Origin: JAPPHA01 sp965221575
GTDB lineage: Bacteria; Pseudomonadota; Alphaproteobacteria; Rhodobacterales; Rhodobacteraceae
DNA length: 64,000 bases
Assembly: GCA_965221575.1 (NCBI GenBank)
Contig: CBDCSM010000014.1
Span: 806,001-870,000, forward strand
Reading direction: 5' to 3'
The translations under genes were made by a program, and so were the position numbers. The notes beneath the pieces were generated by a model. The model was not told the origin of the DNA. It did no database searches and was given only the letters and a program-made list of their open reading frames with translations. Shown piece by piece: positions 17,745-26,274 of the stretch. Positions within the stretch are counted from its first letter, which is position 1. Each line of letters starts with the position of its first letter.

Positions 17745-18120
17745 GGCGAAACCGGCTGCCCGTCTCCCTCCATGGACATCCGGTAACGCGATATTCGGGC
17801 GGAGATTGCTCGATGCGACGCTTTTCCGATAACGCTCTGCAGGTTCAAGCTCGGACGATCGCGTCGGAAAACGGATGTTTCGAGGTGCAGAGCGCCCGGT
17901 TCGCCGACAAGCCAGGAGCCCGTGATCTCTTCCGCACGGGCCTGGCGATTGTAGTCTCCCCTGTGGTCGGCGAAGTACGAGTAGTGATGCCAAGCGACGC
18001 CTCGACCCTATCCGGCACCCGGATGACGGAACGACCGTTGATATTGGTGCCGATTGCCGGCGCATGACAGGGATGAATGATCGGTTGGTTTTCCAGCCGT
18101 TTGACCTCGAACCGACTCAT
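17745..18120 (-). pseudogene. Remnant of a beta-propeller glycosidase-like protein, with frameshifts
   Basis: The minus strand from 18120 begins 'MSRFEVKRLENQPIIHP', then 'GTNINGRSVIRVPDRVEASLG'. After one frameshift (near 17990) it continues 'SYFADHRGDYNRQARAEEIT' and 'GSWLVGEPGALHL'. After a second shift (near 17800) comes 'NIALPDVHGG'. In intact relatives these blocks run as 'NINGPSLIRVPDW', 'YYLYFADHKG.YIRLAYAD.L.GPW' and 'HIASPDVHV', in one protein of a glycoside-hydrolase-like five-bladed propeller family (recalled, not searched). The C-terminal part is missing. It lies just upstream of a TTT transporter operon's 3' end. Confidence 0.7.
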
Positions 18121-18160
18121 TTCAGCACGGGTCGGATTACCGTTAAATATTGAACCTTTT

Positions 18161-18185
18161 CCCGGGGCGCCGTACGCGCCCCGGG
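18161..18185 (-). terminator. Strong GC hairpin after the TTT substrate-binding protein gene
   Basis: CCCGGGGCGC-cgtac-GCGCCCCGGG, a perfect 10-bp stem with a 5-base loop, lies 13 bases past the stop of the minus-strand binding-protein gene. On that strand it is followed by AAAA, not T, so it ends transcription or protects the 3' end without a canonical U-tract. Confidence 0.6.
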
Positions 18186-18198
18186 AACGCGGCCTGGA

Positions 18199-19278
18199 CT
18201 ATTGTTCGCCCTCGGCGATGTAATCCTGGTAGAACTTGACCATGTCGGCAGGCACGTCCGCGACACTCGCGGCAGCATTTCGTGCAACTTCGTAATCGAC
18301 GAAATTGACGGGTTTGCCAAACGCCTGCTCATGCGCAGTCTGGAACTCCGGATCGTTCGGCAGGGCGTCCCAACCAGCCTTCAGTGCGTCGAAAGCCTCG
18401 TCCGGGGTGCCTTCCGGAATCCAGACCGAAAGTCCCATCGCGGTCAGCGAATTCAAGACCTTGAAGGCTTCCCAGTAATCGCCCGACGGCTGGCTGCCAT
18501 GCATCTGCTCGTGCAGGTCGTTGAGCGTCGGAACGCCAAGATCCGCCAGTTGCTGGGAACCCGATGCATTGCCTTCATCGTCGACAGACGGATAGTCGAC
18601 CCAGAGCATTCCCGGCCCCTGATCCACGAGCGCGCTCTTCATCACGGACACATATGTGCCATAGTTCATTCCGAGCAGGCTCACCTCTCCCGAGATGAAG
18701 GCCGGGATCTGTTTGGCCGAACCGCGATAACCGGGGATGTAGATATAGTCGACACCCAGGATGTCGAGCCCGAGGCGCTGCCGCAGGTCAAGGGTGGACG
18801 ACGGGCTCAGGCCGGCAACAACGAGGCGCTGCCTGCCCTGACCGATGGTAGTCCTGTCGCCATCCTTTAGGACATCCTTGTTGATGACGGCAGTGTTGAT
18901 CGCCTTTTCTCCGCCCACGACCCGCATTTTCGAATAGTCGAAGCGGACGCCTTCGCGGCGAGTCATTTGCGCGACCGAGAGCCAGGGAGCGCAGAGCATC
19001 TCCGAGCCATCATTCGGCATTTCGTTGCTGGCGTAATTGTTGGCCTTCAGCCCTCCGGCGCCCGCCATGTTGTTGATGATTATGTCCGGCTGGCCGGGAA
19101 TCAGGCGCGCCATATGCGGCACCACGACCCGGAAGAAGCTGTCGGTGCCACCTCCAGGGTTGTAGGGCACGACACAGGTGATCGTCTTGCCGGCATAGAA
19201 GTCCTCGGCCTGCGCCGGGGCCGCCAGCATCGCTGCCGACGCGGCGATTGCCAGTGCCAGTGTCTTGATCAGTCTCAT
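18199..19278 (-). CDS. TTT transporter substrate-binding protein (TctC/Bug-like)
   Basis: A 359-residue periplasmic protein with a signal peptide ('MRLIKTLALAIAASAAMLAA', cleavage near 'AQA-ED'). It opens with 'GKTITCVVPYNPGGGTDSF', the Bug/TctC ligand-loop pattern, and then 'IIINNMAGAGGLKANNY'. It is longer than ordinary Bug proteins (about 325 residues). It binds a carboxylate or similar organic acid and delivers it to the TctA/TctB membrane component encoded 48 bases upstream. The ligand is unknown. The frame contains no defects. Confidence 0.87.
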   Translation of the reverse strand: MRLIKTLALAIAASAAMLAAPAQAEDFYAGKTITCVVPYNPGGGTDSFFRVVVPHMARLIPGQPDIIINNMAGAGGLKANNYASNEMPNDGSEMLCAPWLSVAQMTRREGVRFDYSKMRVVGGEKAINTAVINKDVLKDGDRTTIGQGRQRLVVAGLSPSSTLDLRQRLGLDILGVDYIYIPGYRGSAKQIPAFISGEVSLLGMNYGTYVSVMKSALVDQGPGMLWVDYPSVDDEGNASGSQQLADLGVPTLNDLHEQMHGSQPSGDYWEAFKVLNSLTAMGLSVWIPEGTPDEAFDALKAGWDALPNDPEFQTAHEQAFGKPVNFVDYEVARNAAASVADVPADMVKFYQDYIAEGEQ

Positions 19279-19326
19279 GATGATCCTCCTTTTTGATGTG
19301 GATTCCTGGTTTCTTCCAAACCCCGA

Positions 19327-21339
19327 TCAGTAGCCCAGGAGCCCTTGCAACCAGGGTCTTTGAAGTGGAATGTGCATGGTCCAGTCGTAAAAGAACGTGA
19401 TGAAGGCATAGCCACCGACGGCGAACAAAGCGGCCTGCCAAAGCGGCTTTTTCCCCCAGGTCACCATGTAGGCGAAGATGAAGGCGGCTATGGAGAGCTT
19501 CTGGCCGATGAACCAGCAGCCAAAAACCGCAATGGCGATCCAGGCAATGAACCTGATCCCGACGCCAAGCAGGGCCTTTTCGGAGGCCGCGCGCCATGCC
19601 AGGCCAATCCCGCCTGCTGCCGCCATCTCGCCAAGCGCATCCCGGAATTCGTTGAACAGGATTAAGGCCAGCAGCCCCAGCGCGAACACGCTCACGGCCA
19701 CGGGGTATTGTCTGTTCGTGGGGTGAAAGTCCTGCGCGAAATAGATCGCGGCGGAAAAGAAAACTACCAGAACCAGGGCCAACAGGATTCCGACAAGAGC
19801 ATTCCGTTCGCCGCCTTCGACCGAAAGCTTGCCATCGATCGCATTGGCGGGCGTCGGTTTCGCCCGGCTCTTCTTCAGCAAGCCCGAGGCGGTGGCCGCG
19901 ATGGTCAGCACGATCACCAGCCCGATAACGATCGAAGGCGTACGCTCCAGCCAACCCAGCGTACCGTAAATCCGGTTCGAGATGACTAGCGAGTTTTCCA
20001 TGTTGGGGCCGAGTACGAGCGCGATGATCAGGGGCGGTCGGGGCCATCCCGAACGCTTCATGAAAAGCCCGAGTGCTCCCATGCTCAACATCAGGATCAG
20101 ATCGCCCATGGATTGCGCACCGAGCCAGGAGCCCATGAAAACGAAGAGGATAACCACCGGCACCATGTAATGACCGTCGATAAAGACCGCCTTGGCGACC
20201 TGACGCCCGATGACCAGCAGAAGAAGTGCGGCGGCGATGTTGCCGATGATCAGCGTCCAGATCATCGCGAAAGTGATATCGAGCTTTGTGGTGAGCATCT
20301 CCATGCCGGGGCGAATCCCCTGCACCAGCATCGCGCCCAGCAAGATCGACATCGCGAAATCGCCTGGAATTCCAAAGGTCAGTGTCGGAATCAGCGCCCC
20401 ACCGCGCTGCGCATTGTTGGCGCTTTCCGGCGCGATCACGCCGCGTATGTCGCCGCGACCGAATTCGTTCTTGCCCTTGGTCGTTTGCACCGCCATCCCG
20501 TAAGCCGCCCAGTCGACGATGGAAGCACCCAGCCCCGGCAGCATGCCGATGTACACGCCAAGGGTGGAGCTCTTCAGGACCAGCCACCAGTTCCTGAACA
20601 CATCCCGTATGCCCTGCAGCATGCCGCCACCCTGGGACTGGTCCTGATCGACGCGGCTGATCGAGGTGTTGCGCGTGGCCATTTCCAGGAGTTCGGGGAT
20701 CGCGAACAACCCGAGCACCACTCCCACAAGGGGCGGCGTGTTCAACAGGTACTCGACGCCGAAATAGTATCGCGCCTCGCCGTTGAAGCTTCCTTCCCCG
20801 ATGACCCCCAGAAGCATGCCCAGCGCGCCGATCACCAGGCCCTTGGTCATCGAATTGCCGGAGAGCGCGCCGACCATGCAGATGCCCAACAGTGACAGCA
20901 TGAAATACTCGGGCGTCGAAAAGAGTGTCAGGATCGGCTTGATCAGGGGCACTGAAAGCGTCAGCACGATGGCACCGATAATCCCGCCGATCGCAGAACA
21001 GGTATAGGCCGCTCCGAGCGCCCGGTCCGCCTGCCCTTTCTGGGCCAGGGGATAGCCGTCCATCACCGTCGCCTGACTGGCTGCCGTGCCAGGGATTCCC
21101 AACATCACGGACGCAATGGTGTCGCTGGTTGTTGTCACCGCAAACATTCCCAACATCAGCGCGAAGGCCGAAACCGGGTCCATTGTGTATGTAAACGGCA
21201 AGAGCAGGATCAGCCCGGTCACCCCTCCGACGCCCGGCAGGGCACCGAGCCAGATTCCGAGGGCGATACCCAGGCCAAGGAACCCGATGGCTGGCCAGCT
21301 GAAGACCTGAACGAGGCCGGAGATAAGCGCCTCAAGCAT
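19327..21339 (-). CDS. TTT transporter membrane protein: TctA fused to a TctB-like domain
   Basis: A 670-residue protein. Residues 1 to about 500 are a full TctA: 'GIWLGALPGVGGVTGLILLL', 'VMLGIPGTAASQATVMDGYP', and the second repeat 'IGMLPGLGASIVDWAAYG' with 'VIAPESANNAQRGGALIPTL'. After a linker (about 505-525, 'KKSRAKPTPANAIDGKLS') come four more hydrophobic segments that look like TctB, which is usually a separate protein of about 150 residues. So the two membrane subunits are fused. It imports an organic acid using an ion gradient with the binding protein downstream. No separate tctB gene exists in this operon. Confidence 0.88.
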   Translation of the reverse strand: MLEALISGLVQVFSWPAIGFLGLGIALGIWLGALPGVGGVTGLILLLPFTYTMDPVSAFALMLGMFAVTTTSDTIASVMLGIPGTAASQATVMDGYPLAQKGQADRALGAAYTCSAIGGIIGAIVLTLSVPLIKPILTLFSTPEYFMLSLLGICMVGALSGNSMTKGLVIGALGMLLGVIGEGSFNGEARYYFGVEYLLNTPPLVGVVLGLFAIPELLEMATRNTSISRVDQDQSQGGGMLQGIRDVFRNWWLVLKSSTLGVYIGMLPGLGASIVDWAAYGMAVQTTKGKNEFGRGDIRGVIAPESANNAQRGGALIPTLTFGIPGDFAMSILLGAMLVQGIRPGMEMLTTKLDITFAMIWTLIIGNIAAALLLLVIGRQVAKAVFIDGHYMVPVVILFVFMGSWLGAQSMGDLILMLSMGALGLFMKRSGWPRPPLIIALVLGPNMENSLVISNRIYGTLGWLERTPSIVIGLVIVLTIAATASGLLKKSRAKPTPANAIDGKLSVEGGERNALVGILLALVLVVFFSAAIYFAQDFHPTNRQYPVAVSVFALGLLALILFNEFRDALGEMAAAGGIGLAWRAASEKALLGVGIRFIAWIAIAVFGCWFIGQKLSIAAFIFAYMVTWGKKPLWQAALFAVGGYAFITFFYDWTMHIPLQRPWLQGLLGY

Positions 21340-21721
21340 CGGAAACGCCCGGGCTGAAATAGCTTGTCCTGATTGTCATGCGTACAACCTCCAGTCCTTC
21401 AAGACCTTCCGTTCCGCGTCATGCCGGGGCACGGCCGGAACGACTCGCCCCCGATGCGTCGACGCGCCCGCCTGATAGAAATTTCGCTCGAGACTTCGGG
21501 ATTCCGCGTATCTCGCACCGGACGCACGAAGAAAGTCTGGTCGAGCGTCAGGTCGCCGTGCCTGGAATTCGTGCCGGGCATGTTGATGTCTGCTTTGATG
21601 TCTTTTGGTGTCGAACTCCGACAGCTTGCCATGCTTGGCCATGATCCGCTCGATCACGTATTCGGAGGTTTTCGATTCATGCAGCATATCGTCCCTCTGG
21701 TTGACGATAGGGACAATCTCG

Positions 21722-21765
21722 TCCCACTATCTGCCCACTTGTTGCCCACTATGTGCCCACTAATA
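21722..21765. repeat. Iteron-like cluster of GCCCACT repeats
   Basis: CCCACTAT, TGCCCACTTGT, TGCCCACTATG and TGCCCACTAAT follow one another with an 11-base period, ending in an AT-rich stretch. They lie about 380 bases upstream of the fused TTT gene and about 180 bases upstream of the helicase remnant. They could be binding sites for a regulator of either. Confidence 0.6.
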
Positions 21766-21940
21766 AAAATTTGCAACAACTTTTTTCACGACCGGTCAAG
21801 TCGGTCCCGACGTGGAACCGAAACAGAATCCCGTCCACCGCCAGGCCCAGGCGCATTATGCGAGGCAGAAGGTAAGGGATGACTTCGCGATGTCGCCTTG
21901 TGACCGCAAAGCCATGCGTTTCATTCCCATTGGATTGACC

Positions 21941-22760
21941 CTGATCCGTAGTCTCCGTTCGGGGCATTGCGAAATCCTGCCGGGCACTGCCCTGGAGGCA
22001 GAGATCGATACCCGGACCGAAAAGGGTTGGTGAGTGGATGTTCGCACGGCTGATTCGACAGTCCGCCCCGAGCTCCTGACAAGGCACGTCTGCCTGCTTC
22101 TTCAACACACACTCGAAGGAATTCCCGGCAAGGATGGATCCCATTCGACCGGCCGGATCGCCCTTATGAACCGAATCGTGGAAGTGCTTTTCGAACATGG
22201 CGCAATGGCCGACGGCCGCGTCGCGGATGCCGGCCGCCGCCGCCTCGAAGCGGTTTAAAGGCATGCACTCGGCGAAATGCGCTCACCGATTAAACGGCCA
22301 GCGCTTTCACTCCGTCGAACCGTGCTCCTCGACAATGTGAGTTGCGACGTCCGAATCGCCAGCGAAATCGCACGGGAGATTCCCAGTGCAGACAGGATCG
22401 GTCTCCCCTGCACTTTCGTGCGCCATTCCGGGTTGTGGTTGTTTCGCTCCGATCCCGGGAAACCGACAGAAGATGGCGCTCAACCCGGGCTGATTGCTCG
22501 CATTTACGTCGAGTCGACCGAATGTCGCGTGCTCGATGCGCTCGTTGACCTCGGTGCCGTGGTCAGGATCTCCGATGAGGTTGCCCGGACGCAATTTCAC
22601 ACAAAGGCGTGGCAGTTCCACCGAGATAGCGGGTTACATACCGCCTATGTCGGCTCGTCGAATCTCACGCACACGGTCCGGGTCGACAGCCCCGAATGGA
22701 GCATTCGCGTGAGTGCAGGCGAAAAACCCGAAGTCATGGAGAGATTCGCGATGAACTTCG
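21941..22760 (+). pseudogene. Dead, truncated copy of the PLD-helicase gene at 29964
   Basis: Base-for-base similarity to 29964-30785 is obvious. The start codon has become CTG (21941), TGG-TCG has become TGG-TGA (22031-22033), and a TAA appears at 22256-22258. Beyond that the frame remains open: 'IASEIAREIPSADRI', 'GLHTAYVGSSNLTHTV', matching the intact gene's PLD-like domain with its HxK and GSSN motifs. Similarity ends near 22760, before the helicase domain, and also extends some distance upstream of the start. This is a duplicated gene that lost function. The rest of 22761-23246 shows no gene. Confidence 0.88.
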
Positions 22761-23246
22761 AAAAGCCGGTCTGCCGTTGCCGCAACCACCGCGACTGTCT
22801 GTTGCCGAGCCGTTATCCGGCTTCTTCGCGCAATGTGAACGGTTCCGGACTCCGCCAAGCATGGACTTTGCGAGAGATGGGCAGTTTCCGATGGTCGATT
22901 GATGTCGTCCCCAACGGTCAATGCACGAATTACGGGCGTAGAGGTCATACATCTCGAATTGGGACGACCTCCCCGGCGCCGGCGGCGCGGTTCAGCCTTT
23001 GCCAGGAAAACAGCGGAAATATCCATTCCTGCCGCAATTCGGAGATCTCCGAGGAGCCGGTGCACAGAGCATCGCGTGTCCGGGACCGGACTCCGGTACG
23101 GCTGCCCCGTCCGGTACGCGTTGTCGCGTTCCCGGTTGGGGGTCGGGTTCAACTTGTCGTTACTGGAACGCCTTGACGGCATCCGGGGCGGTGACCGTCA
23201 TGGAGATGAGCATCTGTCGTTTTGGTGGATTTCCGCCTTGATGCGT
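22761..23246. other. Gap of about 490 bases between the helicase remnant and the LysR gene
   Basis: One plus-strand frame reads 'ARITGVEVIHLELGRPPRR' near 22920, reminiscent of an enolase-superfamily N-terminus, but it does not continue. Nothing else is supported. Confidence 0.35.
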
Positions 23247-24173
23247 CTACTGCACTCGTCCGTACCTTTCCCGCAATACCGAGAGCATGTCTGCAAGCAA
23301 GGGATATCGGAGAGCCGTTCGACGAAACATGACACCCGACTGAAACGTCCAGGGGCTGATTTCGATCGGCAGCGGCACGACGCCGAAGGGCTCGGCGATC
23401 GACAGCAACGGTGACGGGAGGCAGGTGACTGTCCTGGACGACCGGAGCATCTCCAAAACCGAAGTGACCGAGTCCGCCAACAGGGTCGGCTGCGGCCGCG
23501 GCAGTCCATTCGCGGCAAAGAGAGTCCCGACGCGTCGAACCAGTTCCGGATCGAGCCGGAACATCGACCAGGAACAGTCTACGAGATCATTGAGCGTGAT
23601 CTCTGAATTTCTATGCAACTCATGGTCCCGATGCGCCAGGAACAGCGTATCTATCTCCGACAGGGGTTCGTACACGAATGTATCGTCGACGGGCGAAAAG
23701 GATTCGAGTGACCCGAGCGCCATGTCAATCCGGCCTTCGTCGAACAGGTCGGCGAACCGCGGCCCCGAACTCCGAATGATGGTAAACTGTGCCGACGGCA
23801 GTTTGGCGTGCAGGAGAGATAGAACCTGCGGCAGAAGCACCGATGACCACACGGCACCGGCAGCGATCCGAAGATTGCCTCGCCGGCCCTGCGCCATTTC
23901 GGCCATTTCGCGTTCGATGAGCTTGCACTCGGTTTCGACCTGCGCTGCCCGTTCGTAGAGCGCCTCGCCGAACCGTGTCAGGCGAACCCCGCGGCTCGAT
24001 CGCTCAAACAGCGTGACCCCCAGTTCTGCCTCGAGTTGTTGAATGCTTTTTGAAAGTCCCGACTGAGTGAGCGACAGTTTTCTGGACGCCTGGTGGATAT
24101 TACCCGCCCTTGATGCAGCCAGGAAGTAATTCAGCATGCGCAGGGAACGAAGCATACTATGACTTTTCCTCAT
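23247..24173 (-). CDS. LysR-family transcriptional regulator
   Basis: A 308-residue regulator starting at ATG 24173 ('MRKSHSMLRSL'); an ATG at 24155 is also possible. The N-terminal winged helix-turn-helix reads 'SRAGNIHQASRKLSLTQSGL' then 'SKSIQQLEAELGVTLFERS', the LysR signature. The C-terminal effector-binding domain follows ('GNLRIAAGAVWSSVLLPQVL', 'FTIIRSSGPRFADLF'). It is transcribed divergently from the TTT/sulfatase operon and probably controls it, through the inverted repeat in the 98-base gap. The co-inducer is probably the transported compound. Confidence 0.9.
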   Translation of the reverse strand: MRKSHSMLRSLRMLNYFLAASRAGNIHQASRKLSLTQSGLSKSIQQLEAELGVTLFERSSRGVRLTRFGEALYERAAQVETECKLIEREMAEMAQGRRGNLRIAAGAVWSSVLLPQVLSLLHAKLPSAQFTIIRSSGPRFADLFDEGRIDMALGSLESFSPVDDTFVYEPLSEIDTLFLAHRDHELHRNSEITLNDLVDCSWSMFRLDPELVRRVGTLFAANGLPRPQPTLLADSVTSVLEMLRSSRTVTCLPSPLLSIAEPFGVVPLPIEISPWTFQSGVMFRRTALRYPLLADMLSVLRERYGRVQ

Positions 24174-24205
24174 CGATTGTGGATTATAATTCGTTTTTTC
24201 TTCAT

Positions 24206-24223
24206 AGTTTGCAACGTTAAACT
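24206..24223. promoter_or_regulatory. Candidate LysR binding site
   Basis: AGTTT-gcaacgtt-AAACT is an interrupted palindrome of the T-N11-A type, centred between the divergent LysR and tctB genes. The flanks CAT and ATG extend the symmetry with one slip. A second AT-rich palindrome, ATTATAAT, lies nearby at 24183-24190. Confidence 0.5.
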
Positions 24224-24271
24224 GATGCTGCCGGACGGATTGTGTTCCAACAGTCCGAACGGGGGGTAGGC

Positions 24272-24757
24272 ATGCTTCATCAACGGGACGGACACGGACA
24301 TCGCGGGGCAAGTGCCGCATTGTTCCTCTTCGGCGCCGCTGTGGTTTTCTTGTCCTGGTCCTACGAAATTGGCGAGTTGCGGCGCATGGGGCCCGGGTAT
24401 TTTCCGATGCTTCTCGGTGTAACACTCTGCGTCTTTGCAATTCTGATCGCCGTGCAGGATGCGAAGAAACGAAAGGCGCGCAATGAAAGCCCCGTCGAGA
24501 CCATGCAACCCCTTGCCGTTCTCCGGGTCCGCTGGCGCCCACTCTTTATGCCCCTGCTTGCGATACTCCTATTTGCGTCACTCCTGGAATCAGCAGGACT
24601 TGTACCGGCGGTCGTTGCCTCAGTAACAGCGGCGGGTTTCGCGGAACGCAGCAATTCGCCGTTTGTCATCGCCGTCATTGCTGCCGTGACGGCGGTCTTC
24701 ACGTCTGTCGTGTTCGTTCACCTCCTCGGCATTCCCCTGCGGCTCTTCGCGGTCTGA
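24272..24757 (+). CDS. TTT transporter small membrane subunit (TctB-like)
   Basis: A 161-residue protein with about four hydrophobic segments. ATG 24272 is preferred because it follows a G-rich Shine-Dalgarno stretch (GGGGGGTAGG); GTG 24242 would add ten residues. The early motif 'IGELRRMGPGYFPMLLG' is the TctB pattern 'MGPGYFP'. It partners TctA encoded immediately downstream (1-base overlap, TGATG). Together with the binding protein at 27889 it forms a complete TTT system. Confidence 0.88.
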   Translation: MLHQRDGHGHRGASAALFLFGAAVVFLSWSYEIGELRRMGPGYFPMLLGVTLCVFAILIAVQDAKKRKARNESPVETMQPLAVLRVRWRPLFMPLLAILLFASLLESAGLVPAVVASVTAAGFAERSNSPFVIAVIAAVTAVFTSVVFVHLLGIPLRLFAV

Positions 24758-26274
24758 TGGCTGTCCTCGACCACATAGCGGTCGGATTTGCGGCGGTCTT
24801 CACGCTCCAGAAGCTGGCGTACTGCTTCTTCGGCGTTTTCATGGGCATGCTGATGGGGGTGCTGCCCGGCATAGGCGCCATGGCAACGATTTCGATGCTG
24901 CTTCCGATCACTTTCTATGTACCGCCGGACGTCGGGCTGATCATGCTGGCAGGAATCTACTACGGAGCACAATATGGCGGTTCGATCGCCTCCATTCTCC
25001 TGAATCTCCCCGGTACGCCATCATCAGCCGTCATCTGTCTCGACGGTTATCCGATGGCCAAGCAGGGCCGCGCCGGACCGGCGATCTTTCTGACGACAAT
25101 CGCGTCCTTTCTCGGCAGCATGTTCGCGATTCTCCTCCTGTTGACGATCGCACCGTTGGCAGCACGGCTTGCCTTGACGTTTGGTGCGGCCGACTACTTT
25201 TCGCTGATGATACTTGGGTTGATTGCGGCCGCATCACTCGCACAACACGGTGTCGTGCGAGGTCTGGCGATGGTTACGGTTGGCCTTTCTCTGGGAATGG
25301 TCGGCACCGACGTCGCCTCGGGGACCTACCGGTTCACGTTCGGCCTGCTCGACCTCGCGGACGGGCTGAGCATCATCGCCATGGCCATGGGGCTGTTCGG
25401 TGTTTCGGAGATCATTTCCAACCTGGTCTCGGGCATCCACCGTCACCGAACGCCCGACAGGGTCGCCCTGAGCGATCTCGTACCCACGCGAGGCGACATG
25501 CGTCAGTCTTCGGGTCCGGTTGCGCGCGGCGGAATCATAGGTGCGTTTCTCGGGATCCTGCCAGGGACCGGCGCGTCAATCGCCGCATTCGTGGCGTACG
25601 GATTCGAGAAGCGGATTTCCAGGACCCCGGACGAATTCGGCAAGGGGCACGTGCCCGGCATCGTTGCGCCGGAATCAGCCAACAACGCGGCTGCGCAGGC
25701 AGCGTTCATCCCGACGCTGACCCTCGGCATCCCGGGGGATGCGGTCATGGCGCTGATGATGAGCGCGCTGATCATCCACGGCATTCAGCCAGGGCCCACG
25801 GTCATCGAAAGCCATCCCGAACTGTTCTGGGGACTGGTTGCCAGTTTCGTCATCGGAAACGTCCTCCTGCTGATCATGAACCTGCCGCTGATCGGCATAT
25901 GGGTCCGGTTGCTGACCATACCTTACCGTTTCCTCTACCCGGTCATTCTCGTGCTCATCTGCGTCGGTGTCTACGCAGTCGGCAGCAATGCTTACCACGT
26001 GGTCCAGGTCTTCGTGTTCGGATTCCTCGGCTATCTCATGATGCAGGTGAGGCTGGAGCCTGCGCCCTTGTTGCTTGGGTTCGTCCTGGGACCGTTGCTC
26101 GAAGACAATTTCCGCCGCGCCCTGATCCTGTCGCGTGGCGATCTCGCCGTGTTCATCGAGCGTCCAATCAGCCTGTCACTGCTTCTCGCAAGCGTCGCCG
26201 TGATCGCGTTTTCACTGCGTCGACCGGTCGCAGCCATGCCTGATGTCGATCGTTCGAAGGGGTCGTCACAATGA
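24757..26274 (+). CDS. TTT transporter large membrane subunit (TctA-like)
   Basis: A 505-residue, roughly 12-segment membrane protein. It has the duplicated TctA signatures: 'MGVLPGIGAMATISMLLPI' with 'SILLNLPGTPSSAVICLDGY', and later 'GILPGTGASIAAFVAYGFEK' with 'GIVAPESANNAAAQAAFIPT'. It carries out secondary, ion-coupled uptake of an organic acid or related solute. It overlaps tctB by one base and the sulfatase gene by four, so the whole unit is translationally coupled. Confidence 0.92.
   Translation: MAVLDHIAVGFAAVFTLQKLAYCFFGVFMGMLMGVLPGIGAMATISMLLPITFYVPPDVGLIMLAGIYYGAQYGGSIASILLNLPGTPSSAVICLDGYPMAKQGRAGPAIFLTTIASFLGSMFAILLLLTIAPLAARLALTFGAADYFSLMILGLIAAASLAQHGVVRGLAMVTVGLSLGMVGTDVASGTYRFTFGLLDLADGLSIIAMAMGLFGVSEIISNLVSGIHRHRTPDRVALSDLVPTRGDMRQSSGPVARGGIIGAFLGILPGTGASIAAFVAYGFEKRISRTPDEFGKGHVPGIVAPESANNAAAQAAFIPTLTLGIPGDAVMALMMSALIIHGIQPGPTVIESHPELFWGLVASFVIGNVLLLIMNLPLIGIWVRLLTIPYRFLYPVILVLICVGVYAVGSNAYHVVQVFVFGFLGYLMMQVRLEPAPLLLGFVLGPLLEDNFRRALILSRGDLAVFIERPISLSLLLASVAVIAFSLRRPVAAMPDVDRSKGSSQ

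Noticed and set aside
22920..23000. Possible enolase-superfamily N-terminus ('ITGVEVIHLELG')
   Set aside because: Only about 15 residues look right and the frame becomes arginine-rich nonsense, so it is too short to support a remnant.
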